64,000 nucleotides of DNA, taken from contig CAXXGE010000030.1 of assembly GCA_963677915.2 (NCBI GenBank), positions 1 to 64,000 on the forward strand, given 5' to 3'. The position numbers were made by a program, and so were the translations under genes. Shown piece by piece: positions 43,110-52,149 of the stretch (position 1 is the stretch's first letter; each line of letters opens with the position of its first letter). A model generated the notes under the pieces. That model saw nothing but the letters and a program-made list of their open reading frames with translations, did no database searches and was not told the DNA's origin. Source of the DNA: G963677915 sp963677915 (lineage in GTDB: Bacteria; Bacillota; Clostridia; Lachnospirales; Vallitaleaceae).

Positions 43110-43789
43110 TCCCGATCACCTCCGAATACATAGCCCTGCCCATATTTGGTTTTCAATAATACAGGGTCTTTTGGATCGGCTTCAATCTTCTGCCGTATCC
43201 TCTTGATATAGCTGTCTATATTTCGGTCATATCCGTCATAACCGATACCAAAAGCCAGTTCTATCAATTGTTCCCTTGTTAAAACCTGATTCATGTTTCT
43301 CATCAATGCATGGAGCAGCTTAAACTCGGTTGCCGTCAGCTCGACTTCTTCTTCGCCTCGAAGCAATTTCATCGATGATGTGTATAGACGAAGTGTCCCT
43401 GCAGTTATGATCAGCTCGTCACCGGCATTATATATTCTCTTGAGAAACACTTTGATACGTTCAATCAGCTCTCTTGGGCTGAACGGTTTAACCACATAAT
43501 CGTCAGCACCTTGTCCAAAGCCTTTAAGCCGGTCCACTTCATCCTGCTTGGCCGTCAGCATAATCACCGGCACATCCGATGTTTCTCGAATCCTTTCCAA
43601 GACTTCAAATCCATCGATTCCAGGCATCATTACATCCAGGACAACAAGGTGAAAGTTTTCTTCTGAAAAAAACTCCAGTGCTTCAAAACCATTCTTAGCC
43701 AGACGGCACTCGTATCCGCTTCTTTCAACATATTTCTTTACAATCTGGCTAATCTCGAACTCATCCTCTACCACCAATATTCGATACAC
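43106..43789 (-). CDS. OmpR-family response regulator of the metal-sensing cassette
   Basis: This 227-residue regulator has a receiver domain with VVEDEFE, phosphoacceptor Asp in LVVLDVMMPG and Lys in VVKPFSPRE, then a winged-helix domain (NIDSYIKRIRQKIEADP). The start is a GTG at 43789, supported by AGGTGGAA upstream. It pairs with the Met-rich kinase immediately downstream. Confidence 0.93.
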   Translation of the reverse strand: MYRILVVEDEFEISQIVKKYVERSGYECRLAKNGFEALEFFSEENFHLVVLDVMMPGIDGFEVLERIRETSDVPVIMLTAKQDEVDRLKGFGQGADDYVVKPFSPRELIERIKVFLKRIYNAGDELIITAGTLRLYTSSMKLLRGEEEVELTATEFKLLHALMRNMNQVLTREQLIELAFGIGYDGYDRNIDSYIKRIRQKIEADPKDPVLLKTKYGQGYVFGGDRE

Positions 43790-43813
43790 ACTTCCACCTA
43801 CTTCTATCTCCGT

Positions 43814-44617
43814 TTAGTCTACCTCACCATGTCCTTCTACAATCTCGATTAGCTTGCCATGCCAATCGTGATACCAGACATCTCCGATAAAGCCATTGAC
43901 ACTTAGCATACCGACAGTCTCACCATCACTCTCAACATGGAACGTGTAATAACCATAGAACTCATGGAATTCTTCCCCTAGGGTTAATTCATTACTGTTT
44001 CTTTCAAGATATTCCACTCCTTCATTATACGCTTCTTTGCTTGTGATTGCATTCTCTACAATGTAGTTGTTATTTTTATAAGAATAATCGTCATCGTAGA
44101 ATCCCATCATACCATGGCCTCTACCAAAGGTTCGTCCCCCCATCATTGATCCGCCGCGATGCTTGCCATATTTAAGATTCCACATCATATTTGGGCCAAA
44201 CTCAGGATAAACCTCATTGGTGTATGGATTGACCAGAAGCTCCATCGCACCTCTACCAGAATCCTTTTCCATGATTGAAAAGTAGTAGTCTGTATCTTCA
44301 TAGATGAAGATATCACTTATTGCCAGGTTTTCGTCGTATCTCTTGATGTATCCTTCTACTTCATCTGTCAATTCATCGAGTGATAATTTCTGACCGTTGC
44401 CATTATATGCATCATCATAACAAGGACCGGTCATCATGTGGTTTCTATAATAATACGTTCCTTCCGCATTGATGCCTTTGTCAACTGGGTCCTGATTCAT
44501 CACCCTTGAGCCAAATGGAGATGCAACATTACCATAAGCAAAGACATATATTCCAATGCCTGCAATTATGAAAACAACTCCAATAATCAATATAAGTATG
44601 CTGGATCTTTTCATCAT
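43814..44617 (-). CDS. Membrane-anchored Met/Gly/His-rich protein of the metal cassette
   Basis: This 267-residue protein has an N-terminal membrane helix (residues 6-27). MMTGPC, FGPNMMWNLKYGKHRGG and SMMGGRTFGRGHGMMGF (about residues 130-175) are rich in Met, His and Gly, suiting soft-metal binding. The ends of the protein look like PepSY-type small domains (AYNEGVEYLERNSNELTLGEEFHEF). It stands between the SHOCT genes and the response regulator. Extracytoplasmic copper or silver binding is inferred. Confidence 0.72.
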   Translation of the reverse strand: MMKRSSILILIIGVVFIIAGIGIYVFAYGNVASPFGSRVMNQDPVDKGINAEGTYYYRNHMMTGPCYDDAYNGNGQKLSLDELTDEVEGYIKRYDENLAISDIFIYEDTDYYFSIMEKDSGRGAMELLVNPYTNEVYPEFGPNMMWNLKYGKHRGGSMMGGRTFGRGHGMMGFYDDDYSYKNNNYIVENAITSKEAYNEGVEYLERNSNELTLGEEFHEFYGYYTFHVESDGETVGMLSVNGFIGDVWYHDWHGKLIEIVEGHGEVD

Positions 44618-44620
44618 CTA

Positions 44621-44869
44621 TCATTTCCTCTCAAGAACACTTTTTCTTTTCAGATATTCTTCTTCTGAAATTTTGCCACTGACATATAATGTTTTCAGGG
44701 TTTCTAAAGCATCTGTTCCTTTCGGGCTTTTCGAGCGACTATATAACACTACTGCCATGATCATTGCAACAATTCCAATAAGAATCAATAGTTGCCCTAT
44801 ACCGAAATAACCTCTTCCAAATATAACATCACAAAATCCATTTCCAAACCAACCATATCCATGCATCAT
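44621..44869 (-). CDS. SHOCT-domain membrane protein
   Basis: This 82-residue protein begins MMHGYGWFGNGF, the His/aromatic-rich start common in SHOCT proteins of metal-resistance clusters. A single membrane helix is near residues 24-44. The C-terminal SHOCT motif is ETLKTLYVSGKISEEEYLKRK. The RBS is AAAAGGAGG. It ends 3 bases before the Met-rich protein gene. Confidence 0.85.
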   Translation of the reverse strand: MMHGYGWFGNGFCDVIFGRGYFGIGQLLILIGIVAMIMAVVLYSRSKSPKGTDALETLKTLYVSGKISEEEYLKRKSVLERK

Positions 44870-44885
44870 ATCATGACCTCCTTTT

Positions 44886-45065
44886 TTATCTTTTCAATGT
44901 TTCTTTCATCTGCAGAAAAGCCTTTTCATCAATTTCACCTTTTACAAAACGCTCTTTAAGAATGTCTTCCGCCGATTTCTTGCCCGGCAGTGTTACATTG
45001 CCATTGTTGACTAAATAATAAATCAGAACTGCTATACCAATAAAAAGCAATATCATTATGTTCAT
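44886..45065 (-). CDS. Small SHOCT-domain protein
   Basis: This is a 59-residue protein. The start at 45065 (MNIMILLFIGIAVLIYYLV) has AAAGGAGG. One membrane helix is followed by the SHOCT motif AEDILKERFVKGEIDEKAFLQ. It is the first gene of the metal cassette and lies 16 bases before the second SHOCT gene. Confidence 0.83.
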   Translation of the reverse strand: MNIMILLFIGIAVLIYYLVNNGNVTLPGKKSAEDILKERFVKGEIDEKAFLQMKETLKR

Positions 45066-45182
45066 AGCCTCCTTTATACTGTTTTCAATTATATTATCCA
45101 GCACAAATATGGCACAAATATGACTAAAAAATCCCCTTGTGCTTGCGCACAAGAGGACAGATTTCAGAATATATTGATTTTT

Positions 45183-46106
45183 CTATTTCTTCGAACTATA
45201 TTTTGTGTTCTTCCGCCGACTTCCATCTGCATCTCTTGTCACATTGCTGCGATGAGCTTTTTCAATTTGTACAGCTTAAAAAGTCTCCTTAGATAGGATG
45301 GCAGGACTATAGTCTTTAGCAAGATACTGGTCTTCAAACTCGCCTTTATTCAGTAAGTGAACATTGCCTATATATTTTTCATTGCTCAGCATGACATCAA
45401 CCGACCGCTTACACCATTTATCGTTCCCTTTTGGCGATTTAATTTCAAGCCGCTCCAGTTCTTTCACGATACCTATGACACTCTTCCTACTTAGATACAA
45501 ATTGAAAACCATCCGCACATTTTCCGCCGTTGCCTTGTCGATGACAAGGTTTCCGTTAGCATCATGTTTGTATCCATAGCACTTCCTATCATAGAGCTTC
45601 GAAGTGCCTTCTTCAACGCGCTTTTTAATTCCCCATTTAATGTCAGCGCTGCGAGACTCATTCTCTGCCTGGGCAAGCGATTCAATAGCAGTAATCACAA
45701 CTTCGTTGGCTCTATTAGCCGTATCCAACTTCTCCTTTTCGAATATCACCCGAACACCTAATGCCTTCAATTGAGCCAATAAATCCAGCAGACCTACGGT
45801 ATCTCGCCCAAACCTGCTGATGCTCTTAGTAAGAATAATATCCAGCTTGCGGGAATGGCAATCATCAATCATTCGATTAAGTTCTCTTCTTATAGATCCG
45901 GTCTTGCTTGATGAAATATCCATATAGATATCCTCAAGTAGCCATTGCGGTGTAGCAGCTACAAGCTTTGTGAGTCCAGATACTTGGTTCGTAAGACTTT
46001 TTAATTGATCCGAGCCATTTGTACTAACCCTGGCATAAATGCCAACACGCTTTTCTTGTTTTGGAGGATTAGCAGGTATGAACTGTATGATTGAATTTTC
46101 TTGCAT
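45183..46106 (-). pseudogene. Serine recombinase, ended early by a nonsense codon
   Basis: The N-terminal resolvase domain is intact: RVGIYARVSTNGSDQLKSL holds the catalytic Ser region, and ILTKSISRFGRDT follows. A Recombinase domain comes next. At 45276-45278 a TAA interrupts AILSKETF. The same frame continues with AVQIEKAHRSNVTRDADG and ends KYSSKK at TAG 45183-45185. A single GAA-to-TAA change would explain the early stop. The truncated 276-residue product may still fold. The RBS is GGAGGCG. Confidence 0.8.
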
Positions 46107-46174
46107 AAGACGCCTCCAGGACTACGAGGATTGGATTGCAATTATTTATAAGCTGTTTATTCCAATAATGGTTC

Positions 46175-47999
46175 AGGTGTCAAAAGTATAATCTAAAAAC
46201 TTGAACAAGCCACAAAATGCCAGTTTTTTTATAAGCCAGAGAATTTTCTGGAGTATTTGGGCTATAAGTACCTTTGGCAAAGTTCTCTTCTACCTGATTT
46301 ATCAGGCGAAGCTCAGATTTTTTACAGACTTATCCCTTGTTTTTCGACTATAGCTTAGTACCTTGTTGAAATTGTATGCAATCACTTTACATGTGAAGAA
46401 CTGCCTGGATCGTATCAATCCGAATGTCGGAATGGCATCAACCTGATACTTCCTGCGAAGTACGGATGGTATGCCTTCCACAGCGTTTCTCAACCGTGAT
46501 AGCTTTCGATACGTTTCTGTGGATAACTTCTTTTTATATCTGGCACGCTCAACCATGTTTGATGATACATGTACCACATAGTTTTTTCGTTGTTTCCTGG
46601 CGTTGCAGTCAGATTTGTTAGGACATTGTTCACAATAGCTCTTGGCAAAGTTTGCGCGGCACATGCCGGTTTTTGGATAATAGGTCGCCTTAATGGGTGA
46701 ATGGCCCATTGGACAGGTCAATACCTTTTTATTGTCTTCCGAAAAAACAAACTCTGCAAAAATTGGATTTGTTTCTCTTCCTGAAAGGGCAGTGGTGATC
46801 AGCTCTGTGTTTTTTGATTCGGCGAGTTCGCGGTTTTCCTTGCCGCTATATGCGCCATCTGCAATCATAATTTCAGCATCAGCGCCATCTTCACGTCCTG
46901 CAAGATATTCCTTACAAAATGCACTGTCGCTGTGAATGTTGTTTTCGTAACCGACGCCTGTAATCAGACTGTTCCCGTCTTCGCCAACCGTTTCAATGAT
47001 GTTGCCGACATAGCCTTTGTGGTTTTTGCCTGCCTTCCGTCTGTAGGTTGCATCGGGATCGGAAGGGTTTTGCAGACTTGATGATGAAATTTCGTTTTTG
47101 GCCTTTGCTACGGTGTTTCCTGATTCATCTCTGGAACTCTGTTCCAGAAGAACACGAACGAGAAGCTGGTACTCCTGAAATTCACACCAATCATCGCCGG
47201 ACATGATGCTCTTTACCCTCTCGGCTTCATGCAATGCCTTTTCCAGACGCGGGCTTACATCCTCGCCCTTGCAGTAATAGATGACTTGATTGTAATCATC
47301 AGCATCAAGATAATGCATCAGCTCAGGTGCCATCAAATCATCTCCGCCCAAACGGTGGATTAACCGGACGGCATTCGCTGTCGTTGTGTAAATGATTTCA
47401 AGTCTTGACATGCGTTTGCTTCTGGATGCAACCATAAGACTGTCCATGCGTTTGGTATTGGAATTCAGATTCATATATCGGGCAAAGACTTCAGACAGGT
47501 GCATCATTTCTTCTTCCAGAAGATTGCGGCCGCTCTCCAGCTCGTAGTTATAAAGACGTTCCCGGAAACGGCTGAATGTACGGTCACTTACCGGTTGTTC
47601 GCTCAAGTGCGTTGTATGCAGTGCATACTGGTAGCGGACGTCGCAGCAGATGGACTCGACCAGTTCGTCATCGGAGTTTCCGGCATTCTCTTTCAAAATC
47701 AATGCTCCGACAATGAAATTCACAGGCGTATTGGGTCTGGAGAACTTATTGTCGCTGTATAGTACAGCAAAACGCTCTTCATTGATTGCAGGAAATACAA
47801 TGTCTGCAAAGTCCTTGCACCAGGAAGATGAAATGATTTTCTGAGTGCGTGGAGAAAGATTAATGAAGCTATCGTCAAATGTAATCTGTTGATGTTTGTT
47901 TGGTTTAAAAGACATATCAGGCACCTCACCGTTGGTATGTCCTTATTATACAGTACATGGTGAGGGAAAGGGAAACTATGGTGTCAAGTTTTGACACCT
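46175..47999 (-). mobile_element. IS1182-family insertion sequence
   Basis: The element is bounded by 11-base terminal inverted repeats AGGTGTCAAAA (46175-46185) and TTTTGACACCT (47989-47999). It holds one intact transposase gene. CCAATAAT is found just outside both ends (46162-46169 and 48003-48010), which may reflect the target site. The intact gene suggests recent arrival. Confidence 0.85.
46302..47924 (-). CDS. IS1182-family transposase
   Basis: This 540-residue DDE transposase starts MPDMSFKPNKHQQITFDD. The DUF772-like N-terminal domain contains VNFIVGALILKE and VSDRTFSRFRERL. MIADGAYSGKENRELAE holds a catalytic Asp. The C-terminal DDE_Tnp_1 domain has a Cys-rich knuckle CEQCPNKSDCNARK and then RNAVEGIPSVLRRKY with the catalytic Glu. 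No frameshift or stop is present. Confidence 0.94.
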   Translation of the reverse strand: MPDMSFKPNKHQQITFDDSFINLSPRTQKIISSSWCKDFADIVFPAINEERFAVLYSDNKFSRPNTPVNFIVGALILKENAGNSDDELVESICCDVRYQYALHTTHLSEQPVSDRTFSRFRERLYNYELESGRNLLEEEMMHLSEVFARYMNLNSNTKRMDSLMVASRSKRMSRLEIIYTTTANAVRLIHRLGGDDLMAPELMHYLDADDYNQVIYYCKGEDVSPRLEKALHEAERVKSIMSGDDWCEFQEYQLLVRVLLEQSSRDESGNTVAKAKNEISSSSLQNPSDPDATYRRKAGKNHKGYVGNIIETVGEDGNSLITGVGYENNIHSDSAFCKEYLAGREDGADAEIMIADGAYSGKENRELAESKNTELITTALSGRETNPIFAEFVFSEDNKKVLTCPMGHSPIKATYYPKTGMCRANFAKSYCEQCPNKSDCNARKQRKNYVVHVSSNMVERARYKKKLSTETYRKLSRLRNAVEGIPSVLRRKYQVDAIPTFGLIRSRQFFTCKVIAYNFNKVLSYSRKTRDKSVKNLSFA

Positions 48000-48028
48000 A
48001 AACCAATAATAGGACAGAAACATATTGG

Positions 48029-48066
48029 CCGAAGAGCATGATTGGATTCAGTGCTCTTCGGCTTTT
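48029..48066 (+). terminator. Strong hairpin terminator without an obvious gene
   Basis: GCCGAAGAGCA pairs with TGCTCTTCGGC around a 13-base loop, followed by TTTTTGA. It points along the plus strand, but the nearest upstream plus-strand gene is the photolyase 11 kb away, before the island. It may be the old terminator of that neighbourhood left behind when the island inserted. Confidence 0.7.
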
Positions 48067-48095
48067 TGATTTTCGAAAAAATTATATAATATTAC

Positions 48096-48125
48096 TTGTC
48101 AAATCGTCATCCACTGATATATAAT
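48096..48125 (+). promoter_or_regulatory. Promoter of the Tad-like locus
   Basis: TTGTCA (48096-48101), an 18-base spacer and TATAAT (48120-48125) precede the kinase start, with AAAAGGAGGGG as ribosome site. Confidence 0.6.
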
Positions 48126-48155
48126 AGGTTTACAATTTTAAAAGGAGGGGTTAGC

Positions 48156-49531
48156 ATGCGCTCTGGAGAGACGCTGTTCAACTGTTACCAGCTGGTGAAA
48201 CTCTTGGGGGAGGGAGGCACCAGCAAGGTGTATCTTGCCAGGAACACCAAGGTTGGGCAGCTTGTTGCAGTTAAGATCATAGACAAGCGCAAAGGCGGCA
48301 ATGCTTGGCTCGCCGAAAAGGATCTGCTGATCCGAACTGCGTCATCCGTCGATACCGGTCATTATCGATATCGGGGAGGACGAGGATTATTTCTATCTGG
48401 TTGAGGAGTTTGTCGAGGGGACACTGCTCAGCCGATTATAAGGGGAAATTGCAGGAAGCACAGGCACACTCGAAATGATGCATCAACTGTGCGGCTCGTG
48501 CTGTCTTATTTGCACACATCTTTGCCAATTCCCATCATCTACATGGATTTAAAACCGAAACAACATCATAATCATGAACAACGGCCATCTGAAGCTGATC
48601 GACTTCGGCATCGCCAAAAAGCACGACGGAAGCCTGACGCAAGAAACGGGCTATTACGGCACGAAAGGTTTCGCCGCGCCTGAGCTTTTCGGACTCGGGG
48701 AGGTCGACCACCGGACGGACATCTACTCGATGGGCGTCATGTTCTACTACTTGCTGACAGGTATCAGCCTCGTGGAAGATCCGTCGGGAAAGCCTGCAGG
48801 AAGGATGATTTCAAACACGCTGGACGCCATGCTCAAGAAAATGGCATCGCCGCTTTCCGACAGGCGTTACAACACCATCGAGGAGGTCGCCGAAGAAGTC
48901 AAAGCCCTTAAGGAAGGCAGGCGCAAGCATGAGGATCTGGAAAAACTCATCGAGGCGGTACCGAATACGGTCATCGTCCTGGGTATGGGCAGACGCGTCG
49001 GGACCACCCATACGGCGATTCAGATTGCTTGCTAGCGCCAAGTCCCTGGGCATGCGCAGCGTGATTCTGGAAACGCATCCCGAAGGCTCCCTTGCCGACC
49101 TGGCTTCCAGCGATATCGGGAAACAGGTGAATAGGCAGAGCCTTGCCAGCCATGGCATCAGCATCTATCCGTACCAGAAAACTATGCCGGTGCAGGCGCT
49201 GCTCGAGGAAAAGCCGGACCTTCTGGTCATCGGACGGCGGCGACATGAAAACGTGGAACACCCAGAACAAGAAGGCGGCGATGGTTGCAGTCACAACGGT
49301 GCAGGACTGGGAGATGAGCCGGGTGGAATCCTATCTGACAGACTACCCGCCGAACCACATCAGCTACGGCCTCAACATGGTCACTGAAGAAAGGGGCGAC
49401 TACTTCACCAATGCCTTGCCCGATCTTCGGTTTCTCAGAATACCTTACACAAACGAGCCCTTTGCGCCGGAACGATGAAGTCGTCAGCTGGATCAAGGAG
49501 CGCCTGACGGGGGAAAAGGAGGTAACCGGCA
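48156..49531 (+). pseudogene. Ser/Thr protein kinase fused to a P-loop domain, with about eight indels
   Basis: The start at 48156 (MRSGETLFNCYQLVKLLGEG) has AAAGGAGGGG. Kinase motifs appear in order but in changing frames: LGEGGTSKVYLA (glycine loop), VAVKIIDKR (VAIK Lys), IYMDLKPNNIIIMNNGH (catalytic loop, after removing one extra A near 48563), LIDFGIAKK (DFG), TDIYSMGVMFYYLLTG. The kinase is followed by a deviant P-loop GMGRRVGTTHTAI and an ATPase-like domain with LLVIDGGDMKTW. Breaks lie near 48333, 48437, 48465, 48490, 48563, 49020, 49223 and 49467. Between them the codons read cleanly, so local sequencing error is likely. The exact 3' end is uncertain. Confidence 0.75.
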
Positions 49532-50170
49532 ATGGGACTGGGCATCGTGGATTCAAAATCAAGAACTTCATGGCTTCCCTTGTGGCATCGAAATAGGAAA
49601 AAACCGACGACGATATCGGTCATGGGTGTGTACAGGGGAGCGGGTGCCACTTTCCAGTCCATCGCCATCGCCAACTACCTTTCGTCGAAAGGCTACCGGA
49701 TCGGCCTTCTGGAAATGCAGGCTGCCGGGGACTTCGCGGCGATACAGGCGGCTTACGAGGGCTTGGGTTTCGCGGAGGAAAACGAGCACTTCACAATCAA
49801 GCGGGTCACCTATTTTCCTCTTAGGGAGAACAGGAAAGATGAGGCTATCATGGCGATGCCTTTCGACTACATCATCCATGACATGGGCGCTGCCGCATCG
49901 CTGAATACCCACGCCGTTTCATCAGACTTCATGGTCATTGTCAGCCAGGGCGCGATTTGGCGACAGCGGGCGGTCGAAGATCTTATCCAGAACTTCGGAG
50001 ACAGCATCACACGCCGGTGGACACTCGTCGTTTCCTTTGCTGAAAAAAACGATATAAAACGTCTGAAGAGAACTTGGACAGGGGATGTCTATCTGGCGCC
50101 TTATGTGGAAGACCCTTTTGTTATCGATGGAAAAACCCGTTCAATCTACGACGGCATGCTGGGGGTGTAG
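49532..50170 (+). CDS. CpaE/MinD-like P-loop protein of the Tad-like locus
   Basis: This is a 212-residue protein with no frameshift. The start at 49532 (MGLGIVDSKSR) has GGAGGT. A deviant Walker A reads GVYRGAGATFQSIAIANYL near residue 32, as in CpaE/MinD-like proteins that position pilus machines. FDYIIHDMGA resembles the Walker B strand. It is encoded 4 bases before the CpaB-like gene. The exact role is inferred from the locus. Confidence 0.7.
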   Translation: MGLGIVDSKSRTSWLPLWHRNRKKPTTISVMGVYRGAGATFQSIAIANYLSSKGYRIGLLEMQAAGDFAAIQAAYEGLGFAEENEHFTIKRVTYFPLRENRKDEAIMAMPFDYIIHDMGAAASLNTHAVSSDFMVIVSQGAIWRQRAVEDLIQNFGDSITRRWTLVVSFAEKNDIKRLKRTWTGDVYLAPYVEDPFVIDGKTRSIYDGMLGV

Positions 50171-50173
50171 CAC

Positions 50174-50832
50174 ATGGCCATTATCAACCAACGCAGAAAA
50201 ATAAAGCTGATCATCTGGTTTTCGGGGTTTCTGGCTGCCGTCATCGTCTATGGCGTCCTCGTTTACTTCTTCGAACTGGACCCGGGCATATGGCTGAACA
50301 GGCACAGGCCGGAAGAGGGAGGCAGCTTGGTGGAGATTGCCGTTGCAGCAAGGCCGCTGGAGAGGGGAAGCATGTTGACCGGCGACGACATCGTTCTTAT
50401 GGAAATGGAGGAAGGTTTCGTCGTTCAGGGGGAAACGGATTTCGCGGGACAGACACTTCGGGTGGACCTGCCGGAAGGGATGCCGCTGTCCGAAAGTTTC
50501 TTCATCGAAAACGAGACGCCCGATGACGATGTGCGCCTGGTGGAGATGCGAACACATCCTCCTGCCTGAGTCCCTCGAGACAAATGAATTCGTGGATGTA
50601 AGAATCCTGTTTCCCTCGGGAGAGAACATGATTGTCCTGTCCAAGAAAAAAATCGAACGCTTCATACGGGACGAAACAGGCGGAGAAAAAGTGTGGCTGA
50701 AGCTGAACGAGAAAGAAATTCTGCTGCTCTCGAAGGCCCCTTTCCATGCGGACAGAGGCAATCAAAGCGAGCCTATACATGACGATGTACATCGAACCGG
50801 ACGCTGCAGCAGGCAAGCGGGACGACCTTTGA
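50174..50832 (+). pseudogene. CpaB/SAF-domain protein of the Tad-like locus, frameshifted
   Basis: The first 125 residues read cleanly. An N-terminal membrane helix (residues 10-33) is followed by a SAF-type start IAVAARPLERGSMLTGDDIV. The frame then breaks near 50550 and resumes as HILLPESLETNEFVDVRIL then PSGENMIVLSKKKIE. A second break near 50740 leads to AIKASLYMTMYIEPDAAAGK and a TGA ending at 50832. CpaB proteins sit outside the membrane near the secretin or pilus base. At least two indels are needed to join the frames. Confidence 0.7.
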
Positions 50833-50836
50833 GGAG

Positions 50837-51341
50837 ATGGCCTGGCAATAGGGATTTACGGAAAAAGAACTTATGAAAAGGAACGCTGGATGGCCTATCT
50901 GAAAGAGCGGTTTGACAGGCACGGCGTCTGTGTTGAGCTGCTGGACCTGGAAGCTGCCGGAGGGGAAATACCTGAGAAGGCAATTGTCTTTACGACGGGC
51001 AGACCGGATGAACTGGCAGCCATCAATCTGGCAGGCTTGGACGTGCCAAGGCAGTGGGTCTTCTAGTCCGCTGGCCAGGAACTGCAAGGTGAATGAAAAG
51101 TACCTCAGGTTCAGGTTGAAGGACGTCATGCGTGAAGAGGACACAGTCGTGAGTGCGAGGCTTGACGAAGGCGATGCGGCGGTCATGATGGAAAACCTCC
51201 ACGACGGCAAGCTGACGATAGGCCACCTGAGCAGGGAACTGGTCCAAAGCCATCGATACCCAGGCCGCCTGGATTCTGGGAGAGGCATTGAAACGGCCGA
51301 AGTGGAAAAAGAGCCTGTGGAAAAGGGGTGAACGCCAATGA
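50837..51341 (+). pseudogene. Unrecognised small protein of the Tad-like locus, frameshifted
   Basis: Joined frames give a protein of about 165 residues: LAIGIYGKRTYEKERWMAYL, VELLDLEAAGGEIPEKAIVF, then after a break near 51060 KVNEKYLRFRLKDVMREEDT, and after another near 51255 AIDTQAAWILGEALKRPKW ending at TGA 51341. The TGA overlaps the next ATG. I do not recognise the family. The early GIYGKRTYE could be a P-loop-like start, but the consensus is not met. Confidence 0.5.
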
Positions 51342-52149
51342 TCATCGGATTCTGGTCCCCGCTTAAAGGGAAGGGTCATCCGGCAGAAACGGCGGTCTGC
51401 GCTGGACTGCTTCACGGTATCGAAAGTGAAGGAAGAATCCTGGTCGCAGGGAGGGATGGCAAGCACCTGGACGTGGACAGACTGCTTGAAAAGTGGCAGT
51501 TTCACCAAGGGCGGCGATATGGGCATAGGAAGCAATCGCGAGGGCTGGCGAAAAACAACCGGCTTCCCTCCGAGACGGTGCCCAGCAGTACACAGTGGGC
51601 GTTTTAAAAGGAAGAGGCGGCTTGACTATCTGCCGGTGGTAAGGGAAGAGGCTGGTCAGTACGGAGACTGGTACGGGAAAAGCGTATCGGACTGCTGCGA
51701 AACATTACGACCAGGTCTACCTGCTGATTGAAGGGGGTGTCGAGTCTGAGGAGGCAGGAAAGCTTCTCGCCATAGTCGACCACCTGTTCATCTGTGTCGA
51801 ACAGGAAGTGCCATGTGCTGGAGCATCTGAAATCATCCGAAGCAGACCTGGACCGGCTCTGTGCGGCCGACAAAACGGTGCTGCTGAGTTCCCTGTCACA
51901 GGGAGAGCAAGTGGACACCGGCATATGTGAAAAGAAAATACGGCTGGAAAAAAGTCCGGCCGATTCCTTTCAATACCCAGTACATGGATGCGGTCAACCA
52001 AGGTACTTCAGCAGATTTCGTTTTCCCGGCAAAGCGCCTGCAGGACGAACGATGCCAACCATCCATGGGTGGAAGCATACAGAAGTCTCAATAAATTCAT
52101 CGTGAACGAGAACCTGCGGCTGCTGAAGAGGAAGGCGAAGGCGATATGA
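51338..52149 (+). pseudogene. P-loop-like protein preceding the Tad ATPase, frameshifted
   Basis: The start at 51338 (MIIGFWSPLKGKGHPAETAV) resembles the deviant Walker A region of ATPases found before CpaF in clostridial Tad-like loci. After several breaks (near 51510, 51575, 51610, 51700, 51815, 51920 and 52050) the frames give LDYLPVVREEAGQYGDWYGK, HYDQVYLLIEGGVESEEAGK and NHPWVEAYRSLNKFIVNENL, ending at 52149. The TGA overlaps the next ATG (ATGA), which supports the reconstructed end. Function unproven. Confidence 0.55.

Noticed and set aside
44886..45152. Longer 88-residue start for the first SHOCT protein
   Set aside because: The extension lacks a ribosome site; AAAGGAGG directly precedes the ATG at 45065.
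46162..48010. CCAATAAT on both sides of the IS1182 element as a proven target duplication
   Set aside because: The copies are a few bases away from the terminal repeats and the distances differ, so a true duplication cannot be claimed without an empty-site sequence.
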